From: Nitrospinota bacterium
Lineage (GTDB): Bacteria > Nitrospinota_A > UBA7883 > JACRLM01
DNA: 12,891 nt
Assembly: GCA_015231995.1 (NCBI GenBank)
Contig: JADGAO010000077.1
Coordinates: forward strand, 1-12,891
Direction of reading: 5' to 3'
Shown here: in pieces, positions 1 through 5,700 of the stretch
How the letters are laid out: each line of letters begins with the position of its first letter
Position numbering within the stretch: the first letter of the stretch is position 1
The notes under the pieces: generated by a model
What the model saw: only the letters and a program-made list of their open reading frames with translations
Database searches by the model: none
What the model was told of the DNA's origin: nothing
Position numbers and translations under genes: made by a program

Positions 1-14
1 TCAGGGTAAACTCT

Positions 15-90
15 GCGAAGAATCTACCAAATAGAGCATTCTGTTTTACTTTGATCCTTCGGTCGAGGCCTCCCGACAATCCTGATCCTT
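15..90. repeat. Degenerate copy of a palindromic extragenic repeat (left-edge copy)
   Basis: Positions 15-63 align without gaps to 3681-3729, with 42 of 49 bases identical by eye. Both begin with GCGAAGAATCTA and end with GATCCTTCGGT, exactly 38 bases apart. A weaker match to the right arm (CCTCCCGACAATCCTGA) continues to about 90. The left arm before position 15 does not match well, so this copy is decayed or cut by the window edge. It lies upstream of the deacetylase operon and contains no credible gene. Confidence 0.7.
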
Positions 91-144
91 CAATTCGCGC
101 CTATCCCCATCCCCCTCTCCCCCGTTTTAGGTTAAAATACCTTA

Positions 145-1086
145 ATGAAACATAAAACCGCCATTCTGTACGATCCTGTGTTCCTCGCCCACGATACGGG
201 CAATCACCCGGAGAACTATAGAAGGCTTGAAGTAATCGTGGAGGCGTTGAATACAGCCCCGTTCCGCGACAAGCTCGCTTGGGTCAAACCCGTTCCCGCC
301 ACGCCCACGCAGGTGGAGATGGTTCACGCCACGTCATATGTGCGGCAGTTGGAGGAGGCGATCCTTTCGGGGAAACATTATCTGGATGCGGATACTCTGG
401 TATGCCACGATTCGTGGGAAGCCGCGCTGACCGCCGCCGGAGCCGTGATGACCGCCGTCAAAGGCGTAAGCGAAGGGTTGTACAAAAACGCTTTTTGCGC
501 CGTGCGTCCGCCGGGCCATCACGCGGAGATATCCAGGGCGATGGGCTTCTGCCTTCTCAACAACGTGGCTATCGGCGCGAAATACGCCCGTAGCGCTCTT
601 CACATGAAAAAAGTGGCGATTATAGATTTCGACGTGCATCACGGCAACGGGACGCAGAACATTTTTTACGCAGACCCGACGGTCTTCTACGTATCGCTAC
701 ACCTGTGGCCGCATTATCCCGGAACAGGCGCGGCTAACGAAACAGGCTCAGGCTCTGCCACTGGTTTTAACCTTAACATCCCGATGAGCGAAGGGATGGG
801 TGACGTGGAATATCTGGAACGGATGGATAACGCCGTGATTCCGGCCATGCGCGAATTTGCGCCGGAGATGATACTTGTCTCCTCCGGGTTCGACGCGCAC
901 GGCGATGATCCGCTTGGCGGCGCGGCTCTCACGGAGACTGGGTTTGGGGAGATAACACGGCGAATTGTGGGACTGGCTCATGAATTGGGACACGACAGGG
1001 TGGTTTCGGTTCTGGAAGGGGGGTACAACCTCCATGCCCTGGCTTTGAGCGTCACCGCGCATGTCGCAGAGCTTGCGAGGGATTGA
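145..1086 (+). CDS. Histone deacetylase superfamily protein (zinc-dependent deacetylase, class II/AcuC-like)
   Basis: This 313-residue protein is a full-length bacterial member of the arginase/deacetylase fold. Members hydrolyse acetyl groups from acetyl-lysine, acetylpolyamines or related amides in the cytoplasm. Visible active-site motifs are RPPGHHAE with the His-His dyad at H125/H126, DFDVHHGNG with zinc ligands D163 and H165, YPGTG, SSGFDAHGDDP with the third zinc ligand D250, and EGGYN with catalytic Y294. No key residue is missing. No signal peptide is seen. The ATG lies in AT-rich sequence with no strong Shine-Dalgarno; a TAAAAT hexamer at 133-138 raises the possibility of a very short or absent leader. 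Its stop overlaps the rimO start (TGATG), so the two are probably co-transcribed and translationally coupled. The substrate cannot be read from sequence; acetylpolyamine or protein deacetylation are both possible. Confidence 0.93.
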   Translation: MKHKTAILYDPVFLAHDTGNHPENYRRLEVIVEALNTAPFRDKLAWVKPVPATPTQVEMVHATSYVRQLEEAILSGKHYLDADTLVCHDSWEAALTAAGAVMTAVKGVSEGLYKNAFCAVRPPGHHAEISRAMGFCLLNNVAIGAKYARSALHMKKVAIIDFDVHHGNGTQNIFYADPTVFYVSLHLWPHYPGTGAANETGSGSATGFNLNIPMSEGMGDVEYLERMDNAVIPAMREFAPEMILVSSGFDAHGDDPLGGAALTETGFGEITRRIVGLAHELGHDRVVSVLEGGYNLHALALSVTAHVAELARD

Positions 1087-2381
1087 TGGCTAAAAAAGTA
1101 TTTATGGTGTCGCTCGGTTGCCCAAAGAACCAGGTGGATTCCGAACGCGCCCTTCACGCCTTGAGGAAGGCGGGGTTGGAGATAGTGACCGACCAGGATC
1201 AGGCGGACATAATCATCACCAACACCTGCGGGTTCGTCAACGACGCTAAAGAAGAGTCCATAGATACGATACTGGAACTTTCGCGTGTGAAAAAAGAGAG
1301 GCCCGACGTTCTGCTTGGCGTGATGGGATGCCTGTCCGAACGGTATGGCGACGATCTGAAATCGTCCATGCCGGAGATTGATTTTATCCACGGTGTTGCC
1401 GACATTCCCGCGATGGTAAAAAGCCTCGCGCCCGACAGCAAGGCGTATCCCGACCCGGATTCGCATGACAGGATAATCACCACATCTCCCCATTGGGCGT
1501 ATCTCAAGATTGCGGAGGGTTGCTCCAACAAATGTTCGTTCTGCGTCATCCCGCAAATCCGAGGCCCATATAAAAGCGTGGAGATGGAGAGCGTCGTCAA
1601 GGAGGCGGAGGGGCTGGTTGTTCAAGGCGTGAAGGAGCTGATACTCGTCGCGCAGGACACGACCCTTTACGGCGCGGATCTGAAAATAAAAAACGGGCTT
1701 CCACGCCTGCTTGAGAAACTTGGGCGCATCCGCGCATTGAAGTGGATCCGTGTGATGTACATGTACCCGGCGTTGGTTACGGACGAGCTTCTTTCCGTTT
1801 TCGCAGGGGAGGAGAAGGTTGTTCCATATTTCGATATCCCTCTTCAACACGCCTCCACCAGCCTGCTTAAAAGCATGGGCAGGCCGGAAACCGAAACGAG
1901 CATCCGCGATATGCTCGACAGGATAAAACGAAAACTTCCCGCTTCCGCCATACGCACCGCGTTTATCGTCGGCTTTCCGGGTGAGAAAGCGGAGGATTTC
2001 AATACGCTTCTACGGCTCGTTTCAGACGCCAGGTTCGACCACATGGGCGCGTTCAAGTTTTCGCCGGAAGAAGGTTCCGCCGCGTTTGGCATGAGCGGAA
2101 CCGTTCCGCGAAAAAAAGCGGAGGAACGTTACGAGCGGTTGATGACGGCGCAGATGGGTATATCGAGGGCGAAACTGGAAGAGAAAGTCGGATCGGTGGC
2201 CGAGGTTCTTGTGGACATCCCAGACCCAGAGGAAATGTTGTTAACCGGGCGGCTGGCGACTCAGGCTCCCAAGATAGACGGAAGCGTGATATTGGACGGA
2301 GTGGAGACAGAGCCGGGGCGGATTGTGAAAGTTAAAATAACCGGCGCGACTGATTACGACCTCATCGGGACAACGCCATGA
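1086..2381 (+). CDS. rimO: Ribosomal protein S12 methylthiotransferase RimO
   Basis: RimO is a radical-SAM enzyme that methylthiolates the conserved aspartate of ribosomal protein S12. The chosen ATG at 1086 gives 431 residues; a TTG immediately upstream (1083) is a possible alternative. The UPF0004 N-terminal domain has its three cluster cysteines, C12 (SLGCPKN), C48 (NTCGFV) and C82 (GVMGC). The radical-SAM CxxxCxxC motif is C146/C150/C153 in EGCSNKCSFC, followed by IRGPYKS. The LGCPKNQVDSE and FDIPLQHAS signatures fit RimO better than the tRNA enzyme MiaB, and the C-terminal region fits a TRAM domain. Length and motifs are normal for the family. The gene overlaps the deacetylase stop upstream and cutA downstream (ATGA), giving a compact operon. 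Confidence 0.96.
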   Translation: MAKKVFMVSLGCPKNQVDSERALHALRKAGLEIVTDQDQADIIITNTCGFVNDAKEESIDTILELSRVKKERPDVLLGVMGCLSERYGDDLKSSMPEIDFIHGVADIPAMVKSLAPDSKAYPDPDSHDRIITTSPHWAYLKIAEGCSNKCSFCVIPQIRGPYKSVEMESVVKEAEGLVVQGVKELILVAQDTTLYGADLKIKNGLPRLLEKLGRIRALKWIRVMYMYPALVTDELLSVFAGEEKVVPYFDIPLQHASTSLLKSMGRPETETSIRDMLDRIKRKLPASAIRTAFIVGFPGEKAEDFNTLLRLVSDARFDHMGAFKFSPEEGSAAFGMSGTVPRKKAEERYERLMTAQMGISRAKLEEKVGSVAEVLVDIPDPEEMLLTGRLATQAPKIDGSVILDGVETEPGRIVKVKITGATDYDLIGTTP

Positions 2382-2701
2382 GCGGGACGGACAAGATCGT
2401 CGTCCTTATAACAGCGCCATCGGAAGAAGAAGCCGTGAAGATCGCGACAGCGTTGGTGGACGATAAACTGGCGGCGTGCGTGAACATAATTCCCGGCCTG
2501 CGTTCGATCTACCGTTGGGAAGGGAATATATGCGACGACAGGGAAGTGTTGATGGTTGCCAAAACGAGGCGTTCCGTGTTTGACAGATTGAAGGAACGCG
2601 TACGCAGTCTCCACCCCTACACCACGCCGGAGATAATCGCTATTCCTGTCACAGCAGGGTTCGAAGATTATCTTGCGTGGGTGGACGAGAAGGTGGTTTG
2701 A
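2378..2701 (+). CDS. cutA: Divalent-cation tolerance protein CutA
   Basis: A 107-residue protein matching the CutA1 family, small trimeric ferredoxin-like proteins related in fold to PII proteins and linked to copper/divalent-metal tolerance. Recognisable family blocks are the first strand VVLITAPSEEEA, LAACVNIIPGLRSIYRWEG, LMVAKTRR, and the C-terminal HPYTTPEIIAIPV. The length is typical. The ATG overlaps the rimO stop in ATGA, so it is the third gene of the operon and is probably translated by coupling. The biochemical role of CutA in bacteria remains uncertain, and the operon does not clarify it. The gene ends only 15 bases before the convergent ompA-family gene. Confidence 0.95.
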   Translation: MSGTDKIVVLITAPSEEEAVKIATALVDDKLAACVNIIPGLRSIYRWEGNICDDREVLMVAKTRRSVFDRLKERVRSLHPYTTPEIIAIPVTAGFEDYLAWVDEKVV

Positions 2702-2716
2702 CGCGCCGATAGTCCT

Positions 2717-3544
2717 CTAGCTCTTAATTTTCACAAGAGCCACGCGCCTATTTTTCGCCCGGCCTTCTTCTGTCTTGTTGTCGGCAACAGGTTTTTCCTC
2801 GCCCCATCCAATTGCGCTCATTCTGTCCGCGCCAACTCCGCTTTTGACGACGGCTTCCAGAACCGCTTTGGCGCGGGCCGTTGAAAGGGATTTGTTGGAT
2901 TTTGGATCGCCGACGTTGTCCGTATGCCCCTCGACCGACACTTTAAGGCTGGCGCTCCGTTTCATCATTTCCACTATTTGATCTATCAACGGCTGGGATT
3001 CCGGCCGGATAGTGGCTTTGCCGAAATCGAAATGGACGTCAATGACCATGAACCCGTCCTTCTCCAATGCGTCAAATATAGCGTTGGACGTGACGGCCTG
3101 CGTCATGGCCTTTTTTTCGACAATGGTCAGGGTGTATTGTCCAGTGGTGGAATCCACCTTCGCCCATATTTCCTTCCCGTCTTTGACCAGGGTCATCGTC
3201 GCGTCGCGTCCATCGTCAAACAACACTTTTCCGCCTATCTGGGCGATGGCGGCGGTATGGTTGCGCACGATTTCCAACGGACCCGGTTTTTCCGCGCCCT
3301 TGTTGGTTTTGTATGCGATTTTATATAAACGTCCTTCCACGGCTTCCGGTTTGGATCCTTTCACCGGGAACTTCGCCTGCTCAAAATCAGCCTCTTTGTA
3401 ATTTTGAATGTACATGTTCGGCATGCGCGTAAACAGGGGGTGATCCGCGCTTCCTTTTTTGTCGCTTTCGGCGATGGCAATAACAGACGAACAAAGGATC
3501 ATGCTCAAACCAAGAGCCAGAACTTTTGACGATTTGACAATCAT
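2717..3544 (-). CDS. OmpA-family peptidoglycan-binding outer-membrane/periplasmic protein
   Basis: A 275-residue exported protein. Residues 1-26 form a classical signal peptide with a Lys-containing start, a hydrophobic core and likely cleavage after AIA. The middle region (about 35-150) is a soluble domain beginning HPLFTRMPNMYI that I recognise only as a recurrent partner of OmpA domains. Residues about 165-275 are a complete OmpA C-terminal domain: VHFDFGKATIRPES, VSVEGHTDNVGDP, LSTARAKAVLEAVVKSGV, GWGEEKPVADNKTEEGRAKNRRV, including the Asp and Arg expected to bind diaminopimelate in peptidoglycan. There is no eight-stranded OmpA barrel, so it is probably a periplasmic or loosely anchored cell-wall tether. 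A strong AGGAGG at 3550-3555 lies five bases before the ATG. It is transcribed alone, convergent with cutA. Confidence 0.92.
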   Translation of the reverse strand: MIVKSSKVLALGLSMILCSSVIAIAESDKKGSADHPLFTRMPNMYIQNYKEADFEQAKFPVKGSKPEAVEGRLYKIAYKTNKGAEKPGPLEIVRNHTAAIAQIGGKVLFDDGRDATMTLVKDGKEIWAKVDSTTGQYTLTIVEKKAMTQAVTSNAIFDALEKDGFMVIDVHFDFGKATIRPESQPLIDQIVEMMKRSASLKVSVEGHTDNVGDPKSNKSLSTARAKAVLEAVVKSGVGADRMSAIGWGEEKPVADNKTEEGRAKNRRVALVKIKS

Positions 3545-3549
3545 GCAAG

Positions 3550-3555
3550 CCTCCT
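3550..3555 (-). promoter_or_regulatory. Strong ribosome binding site of the OmpA-family gene
   Basis: The minus strand reads AGGAGG, a full anti-16S match, five bases upstream of the ATG at 3544. It fixes the start codon and predicts efficient translation, as expected for an abundant envelope protein. Confidence 0.85.
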
Positions 3556-3610
3556 ATTATTCAGCTCCATTTCGACACATATTAAACCCCGAAACCTGAA
3601 GTTGAAATGA

Positions 3611-3637
3611 GATTCTTCGTTATCGCGTAGAATGATA
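3611..3637 (-). repeat. Inverted half-copy fragment of the palindromic repeat
   Basis: GATTCTTCGTTATCGCGTAG, continuing into AATGATA, is a degraded reverse complement of the left arm of the adjacent repeat (GATTCTTCGCTTCGCTCAG, continuing into AATGACA). By eye it differs by one insertion and a few substitutions. It lies back to back with the main copy, suggesting nested insertion or recombination of the element. It is in the leader/promoter region of the OmpA-family gene. Confidence 0.5.
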
Positions 3638-3767
3638 GGCGTTTAGTTGTCATTCTGAACGTAATGTCATTCTGAGCGAAGCGAAGAATCTATCAAATAG
3701 AATATTCAATTATACTTCGATCCTTCGGTTGCGGACTCCCTCAGGATGACAACTATCTTTAAACGCC
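3638..3767. repeat. Palindromic extragenic repeat (main copy), able to form a long hairpin
   Basis: The outer arms are GGCGTTTA (3638-3645) and TAAACGCC (3760-3767). Next come TAGTTGTCATTCTGA (3644-3658) against the reverse complement of 3741-3755, matching at 14 of 15 positions. An additional TGTCATTCTGAG begins at 3665, and inner arms GCGAAGAATC and GATCCTTCGG flank an AT-rich centre. The same core occurs at 15-63. The TGTCATTCTGAG...CTCAGGATGACA termini resemble dispersed palindromic repeats common in environmental bacterial genomes. It occupies most of the gap between two minus-strand genes, and its right outer arm includes the stop codon of the DUF3187 gene, so transcripts would fold here. 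Confidence 0.75.
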
Positions 3768-4733
3768 CCCTTCCACCGACAGGTGAATCGTGAAATCCGG
3801 CGCGGTCTGGTTGAGGTTCTCCGAAAAACCGAAGGTGAAAACCTTGCCGTTCTCCGTGCGGTAATTGAACCCGAATGTTATCTCAAAAAACTCTCTGCTG
3901 TACTGGTAAATGTCCGCCGATTTCAGCGGTGACGTGTTGTACATGGACTGAACCACAAGGTTGAGCCTATCCCACACAGGCGCCTCTACGGAGGCGAATC
4001 CCATCCACATCGTGTCGAGGTCAACCGTTTGCCCCATCCGTTGCATGTGTACGGGGGCCACCGCGCCCAAACCTGCGTGAAGGGTCAACCAATCGCTCTG
4101 CATTTCCGCAAGCGCTCTGCCAGCAAATTCCCACGATCCCGCGCCATATCCAGAGTCTGCGTCGCCGACAGGCGCCCGGAGAAGAGCCTGCGCCGAGAGG
4201 GTGATGTCGCTTTTACTGTATAAAATCTTTTTAAAGCTGAAATCCATATCGCCGACGGAGGCTCCGCTTTCGCCATTGACCAGGTTGCGTCCGTTTTTCC
4301 GCACGATGTCCATGAACCTGTAATCGGGCGCGTCCGCCTGGCCTGTGTATCCTTTTACGCCAAGCCGTCCGTGCCACCATCGTATCGCTCCGTCCAGAAC
4401 CCCGCCGCTTGAATAAAATGCGCTCACGTCAATTCCGACTTCCAGATTCTCTTCGATGACCGGGTATGTGAAAGATAAATCCAACTGCGTAATCTCTTTG
4501 TCAATTCCAGTTGACCAGGCGCCCCTTGTGTTGAAGAGGAAGATGTTCGTGTGGTTGACGTTGACGCGCATGAGAGGCGAATCCGCGATTTGAGCGCGTT
4601 CCGGGGCAGGGTGAAGAAGCCCGACGTAAAGCGGGTGGTGGTTTGCCATAGGAATGGGGCCGTAAGCGGGCGATTCGGAAACGGCGCCCGCAGTGACGGC
4701 TAATGAGAGTAGCAGAGAGGGGATGAACCCCAA
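3759..4733 (-). CDS. DUF3187-family outer-membrane beta-barrel-like protein
   Basis: A 324-residue protein with a short N-terminal hydrophobic segment (about 4-24, likely cleaved near SPAYG), followed by GPIPMANHHPLYVGLL, which fits the start of DUF3187 proteins. The body is rich in alternating polar and aromatic strands (for example FLFNTRGAWSTG, LDLSFTYPV, FFEITFGFNYRTE), as expected of a porin-like barrel, and ends in a strand without a terminal Phe. The family has no assigned function. The start is a TTG at 4733, preceded by GAGGAG that lies in the last codons of the upstream permease. The permease stop is one base before it, indicating translational coupling. The signal peptide lacks an obvious N-terminal positive charge from this start; the frame continues upstream with two Arg residues, so the exact start is uncertain. 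Confidence 0.82.
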   Translation of the reverse strand: MGFIPSLLLSLAVTAGAVSESPAYGPIPMANHHPLYVGLLHPAPERAQIADSPLMRVNVNHTNIFLFNTRGAWSTGIDKEITQLDLSFTYPVIEENLEVGIDVSAFYSSGGVLDGAIRWWHGRLGVKGYTGQADAPDYRFMDIVRKNGRNLVNGESGASVGDMDFSFKKILYSKSDITLSAQALLRAPVGDADSGYGAGSWEFAGRALAEMQSDWLTLHAGLGAVAPVHMQRMGQTVDLDTMWMGFASVEAPVWDRLNLVVQSMYNTSPLKSADIYQYSREFFEITFGFNYRTENGKVFTFGFSENLNQTAPDFTIHLSVEGGV

Positions 4734-4734
4734 A

Positions 4735-5523
4735 TCAGATCTCCTCGGCGAACATGTCTTTGCCTATCTCGAACTGGCGGAAACCGATGAGCGACACCAC
4801 CGCCCCAAACGCCGCCAGCGCAAGCAGGGCTGTCAAATCTGGGGCTTTGCCGTAAAGGAAAATGTCCTGATAGCTAACGGCAAGCGTTGTTATCGGATTG
4901 AGGTAAAGCAGATGCCTGTAATCCGCCGGGGCGTTGTTGACGGAGTAAAGAACGGGCGTAAGGAAAAACCAGAGTGTGAGCAGGTTCCCCAAAACGTGTT
5001 GGGTGTCCCGGAATCGCACGTTGAGGGCGGAAAGGAAATAGACAAGCCCCAGCGTTAACACAAGCTGTACGGCCATTACGACCGGCAACCAGAGTATGCT
5101 GGGCCGGAGCGGGACTCCATACGCCAGCATGAAGATAAGGATCAGCGGCAGGCTGAAAATGTAGTTCATGAGATTCGATAGTATTTTGACCATCGGCAAA
5201 ACTTCCGCCGGGAACATGGACTTTGTGATAAGGCTCCCGGAGCCTACCACCGACGCCGCGCCGTCGCCAAGCGAGCTTGCGAACCATATCCACGGCAGAA
5301 GGCCCGTGAAGACGAACAGGGCGTAGTTTTCCATCTGCACGCGCATATAGACGGAGAACACCAGCGAATAGACAAGCAGTAGCAGTAGCGGGTTCAAAAA
5401 CGTCCAGACTATCCCCAGAATCGAACCCCGATACCGGGCCTTCAATTCCTTGGAAACGAGAGTGGATATCAGTTCCCTGCGCCTGTACAGCGACGCCGCG
5501 TTTTCAGTTAAATGTCTTATCAT
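4735..5523 (-). CDS. ABC-2 type permease, Wzm-like polysaccharide/O-antigen export subunit
   Basis: A 262-residue integral inner-membrane protein from the ATG at 5523; a TTG at 5526 is an alternative start. The N-terminal cytoplasmic segment has the family signature LISTLVSKELKARYRGSILG, followed by VWTFLNPLLLLLVYSLVF and about six membrane spans. LPWIWFASSL, a re-entrant-type ITKSMFPAEVLP, LNVRFRDTQHVLGNLLTLWFFLTPVLYS and YLNPITTLAVSYQ are all typical of Wzm/KpsM-like permeases. Such proteins pair with a Wzt-type ATPase to export lipid-linked O-antigen or capsule chains. No ATPase gene is adjacent: downstream is the DUF3187 barrel and upstream the restriction enzyme. The partner must be encoded elsewhere or has been lost. 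Confidence 0.93.
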   Translation of the reverse strand: MIRHLTENAASLYRRRELISTLVSKELKARYRGSILGIVWTFLNPLLLLLVYSLVFSVYMRVQMENYALFVFTGLLPWIWFASSLGDGAASVVGSGSLITKSMFPAEVLPMVKILSNLMNYIFSLPLILIFMLAYGVPLRPSILWLPVVMAVQLVLTLGLVYFLSALNVRFRDTQHVLGNLLTLWFFLTPVLYSVNNAPADYRHLLYLNPITTLAVSYQDIFLYGKAPDLTALLALAAFGAVVSLIGFRQFEIGKDMFAEEI

Positions 5524-5553
5524 CAATCGTCCGATTTGAGCCGATGTATATTA

Positions 5554-5564
5554 TCAATCATTGA
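5554..5564. promoter_or_regulatory. Small perfect palindrome upstream of the permease
   Basis: TCAATCATTGA is a perfect 5+1+5 palindrome about 30 bases before the permease start, in an AT-rich stretch containing TAATAT-like hexamers on the minus strand. It could be an operator or part of a promoter. No clear -35/-10 pair could be assigned, so this is a weak call. Confidence 0.25.
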
Positions 5565-5583
5565 GCCGGGCGTGGGATTAAAA

Positions 5584-5700
5584 TTAATCATTCGGTTTCG
5601 CTTGCCGATACCGGAGGACTTCCTGCTCCGGGACTTCATACCTTTCCCCGGTGTGGTAGGTGGGTAGAGTCTCGTAAGACCGTGGCAAACGCAAAATCAA
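5584..5700 (-). CDS. Possible 38-residue small protein or gene remnant downstream of the restriction enzyme
   Basis: An open frame starts at a TTG overlapping the restriction-enzyme stop (TTGA) and ends at TAA 5584-5586. It contains the protein-like stretch SYETLPTYHTGERYEVPEQE followed by VLRYRQAKPND. I do not recognise a family. It would be translated by termination-reinitiation after the enzyme, since no separate Shine-Dalgarno is clear. A perfect inverted repeat, CCGGAG (5611-5616) and CTCCGG (5626-5631), lies inside it. Other frames of this stretch are also fairly open, so the segment could be a fragment of a former gene or a structured repeat rather than a real small gene. Confidence 0.3.
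   Translation of the reverse strand: MILRLPRSYETLPTYHTGERYEVPEQEVLRYRQAKPND
5611..5631. repeat. Perfect 6-bp inverted repeat with 9-base loop
   Basis: CCGGAG, nine bases, then CTCCGG, located about 70 bases after the restriction-enzyme stop on the minus strand. It could fold in the transcript, but neither strand has a T-run after it, so it is a poor intrinsic terminator. It sits inside the possible small open frame. Confidence 0.5.

Noticed and set aside
978..1850. A 290-codon open frame on the minus strand
   Set aside because: It lies antisense to the deacetylase end and rimO, which have strong family motifs; the antisense translation shows no domain pattern and is an effect of codon composition.
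2701..2748. Bidirectional terminator between cutA and the OmpA-family gene (GCTCTT 2720-2725 / AAGAGC 2735-2740)
   Set aside because: The 6-bp stem lies within the end of the OmpA-family gene and neither strand has a following T-run, so it is not a convincing terminator.
2717..3544. Lipoprotein reading of the OmpA-family protein (Cys in the signal peptide)
   Set aside because: The Cys context (SMILCSS) lacks a lipobox and a standard AIA cleavage site follows it.
4728..4740. Shared CCCAAATCAGAT at 4729-4740 and near 9469-9480
   Set aside because: A single 12-base match between unrelated contexts without flanking similarity; likely chance.
5527..5700. Plus-strand open frames through the restriction-permease gap
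   Set aside because: They have no start codon with a ribosome binding site and no recognisable motif; the minus-strand frame coupled to the restriction stop is the better, though still weak, candidate.
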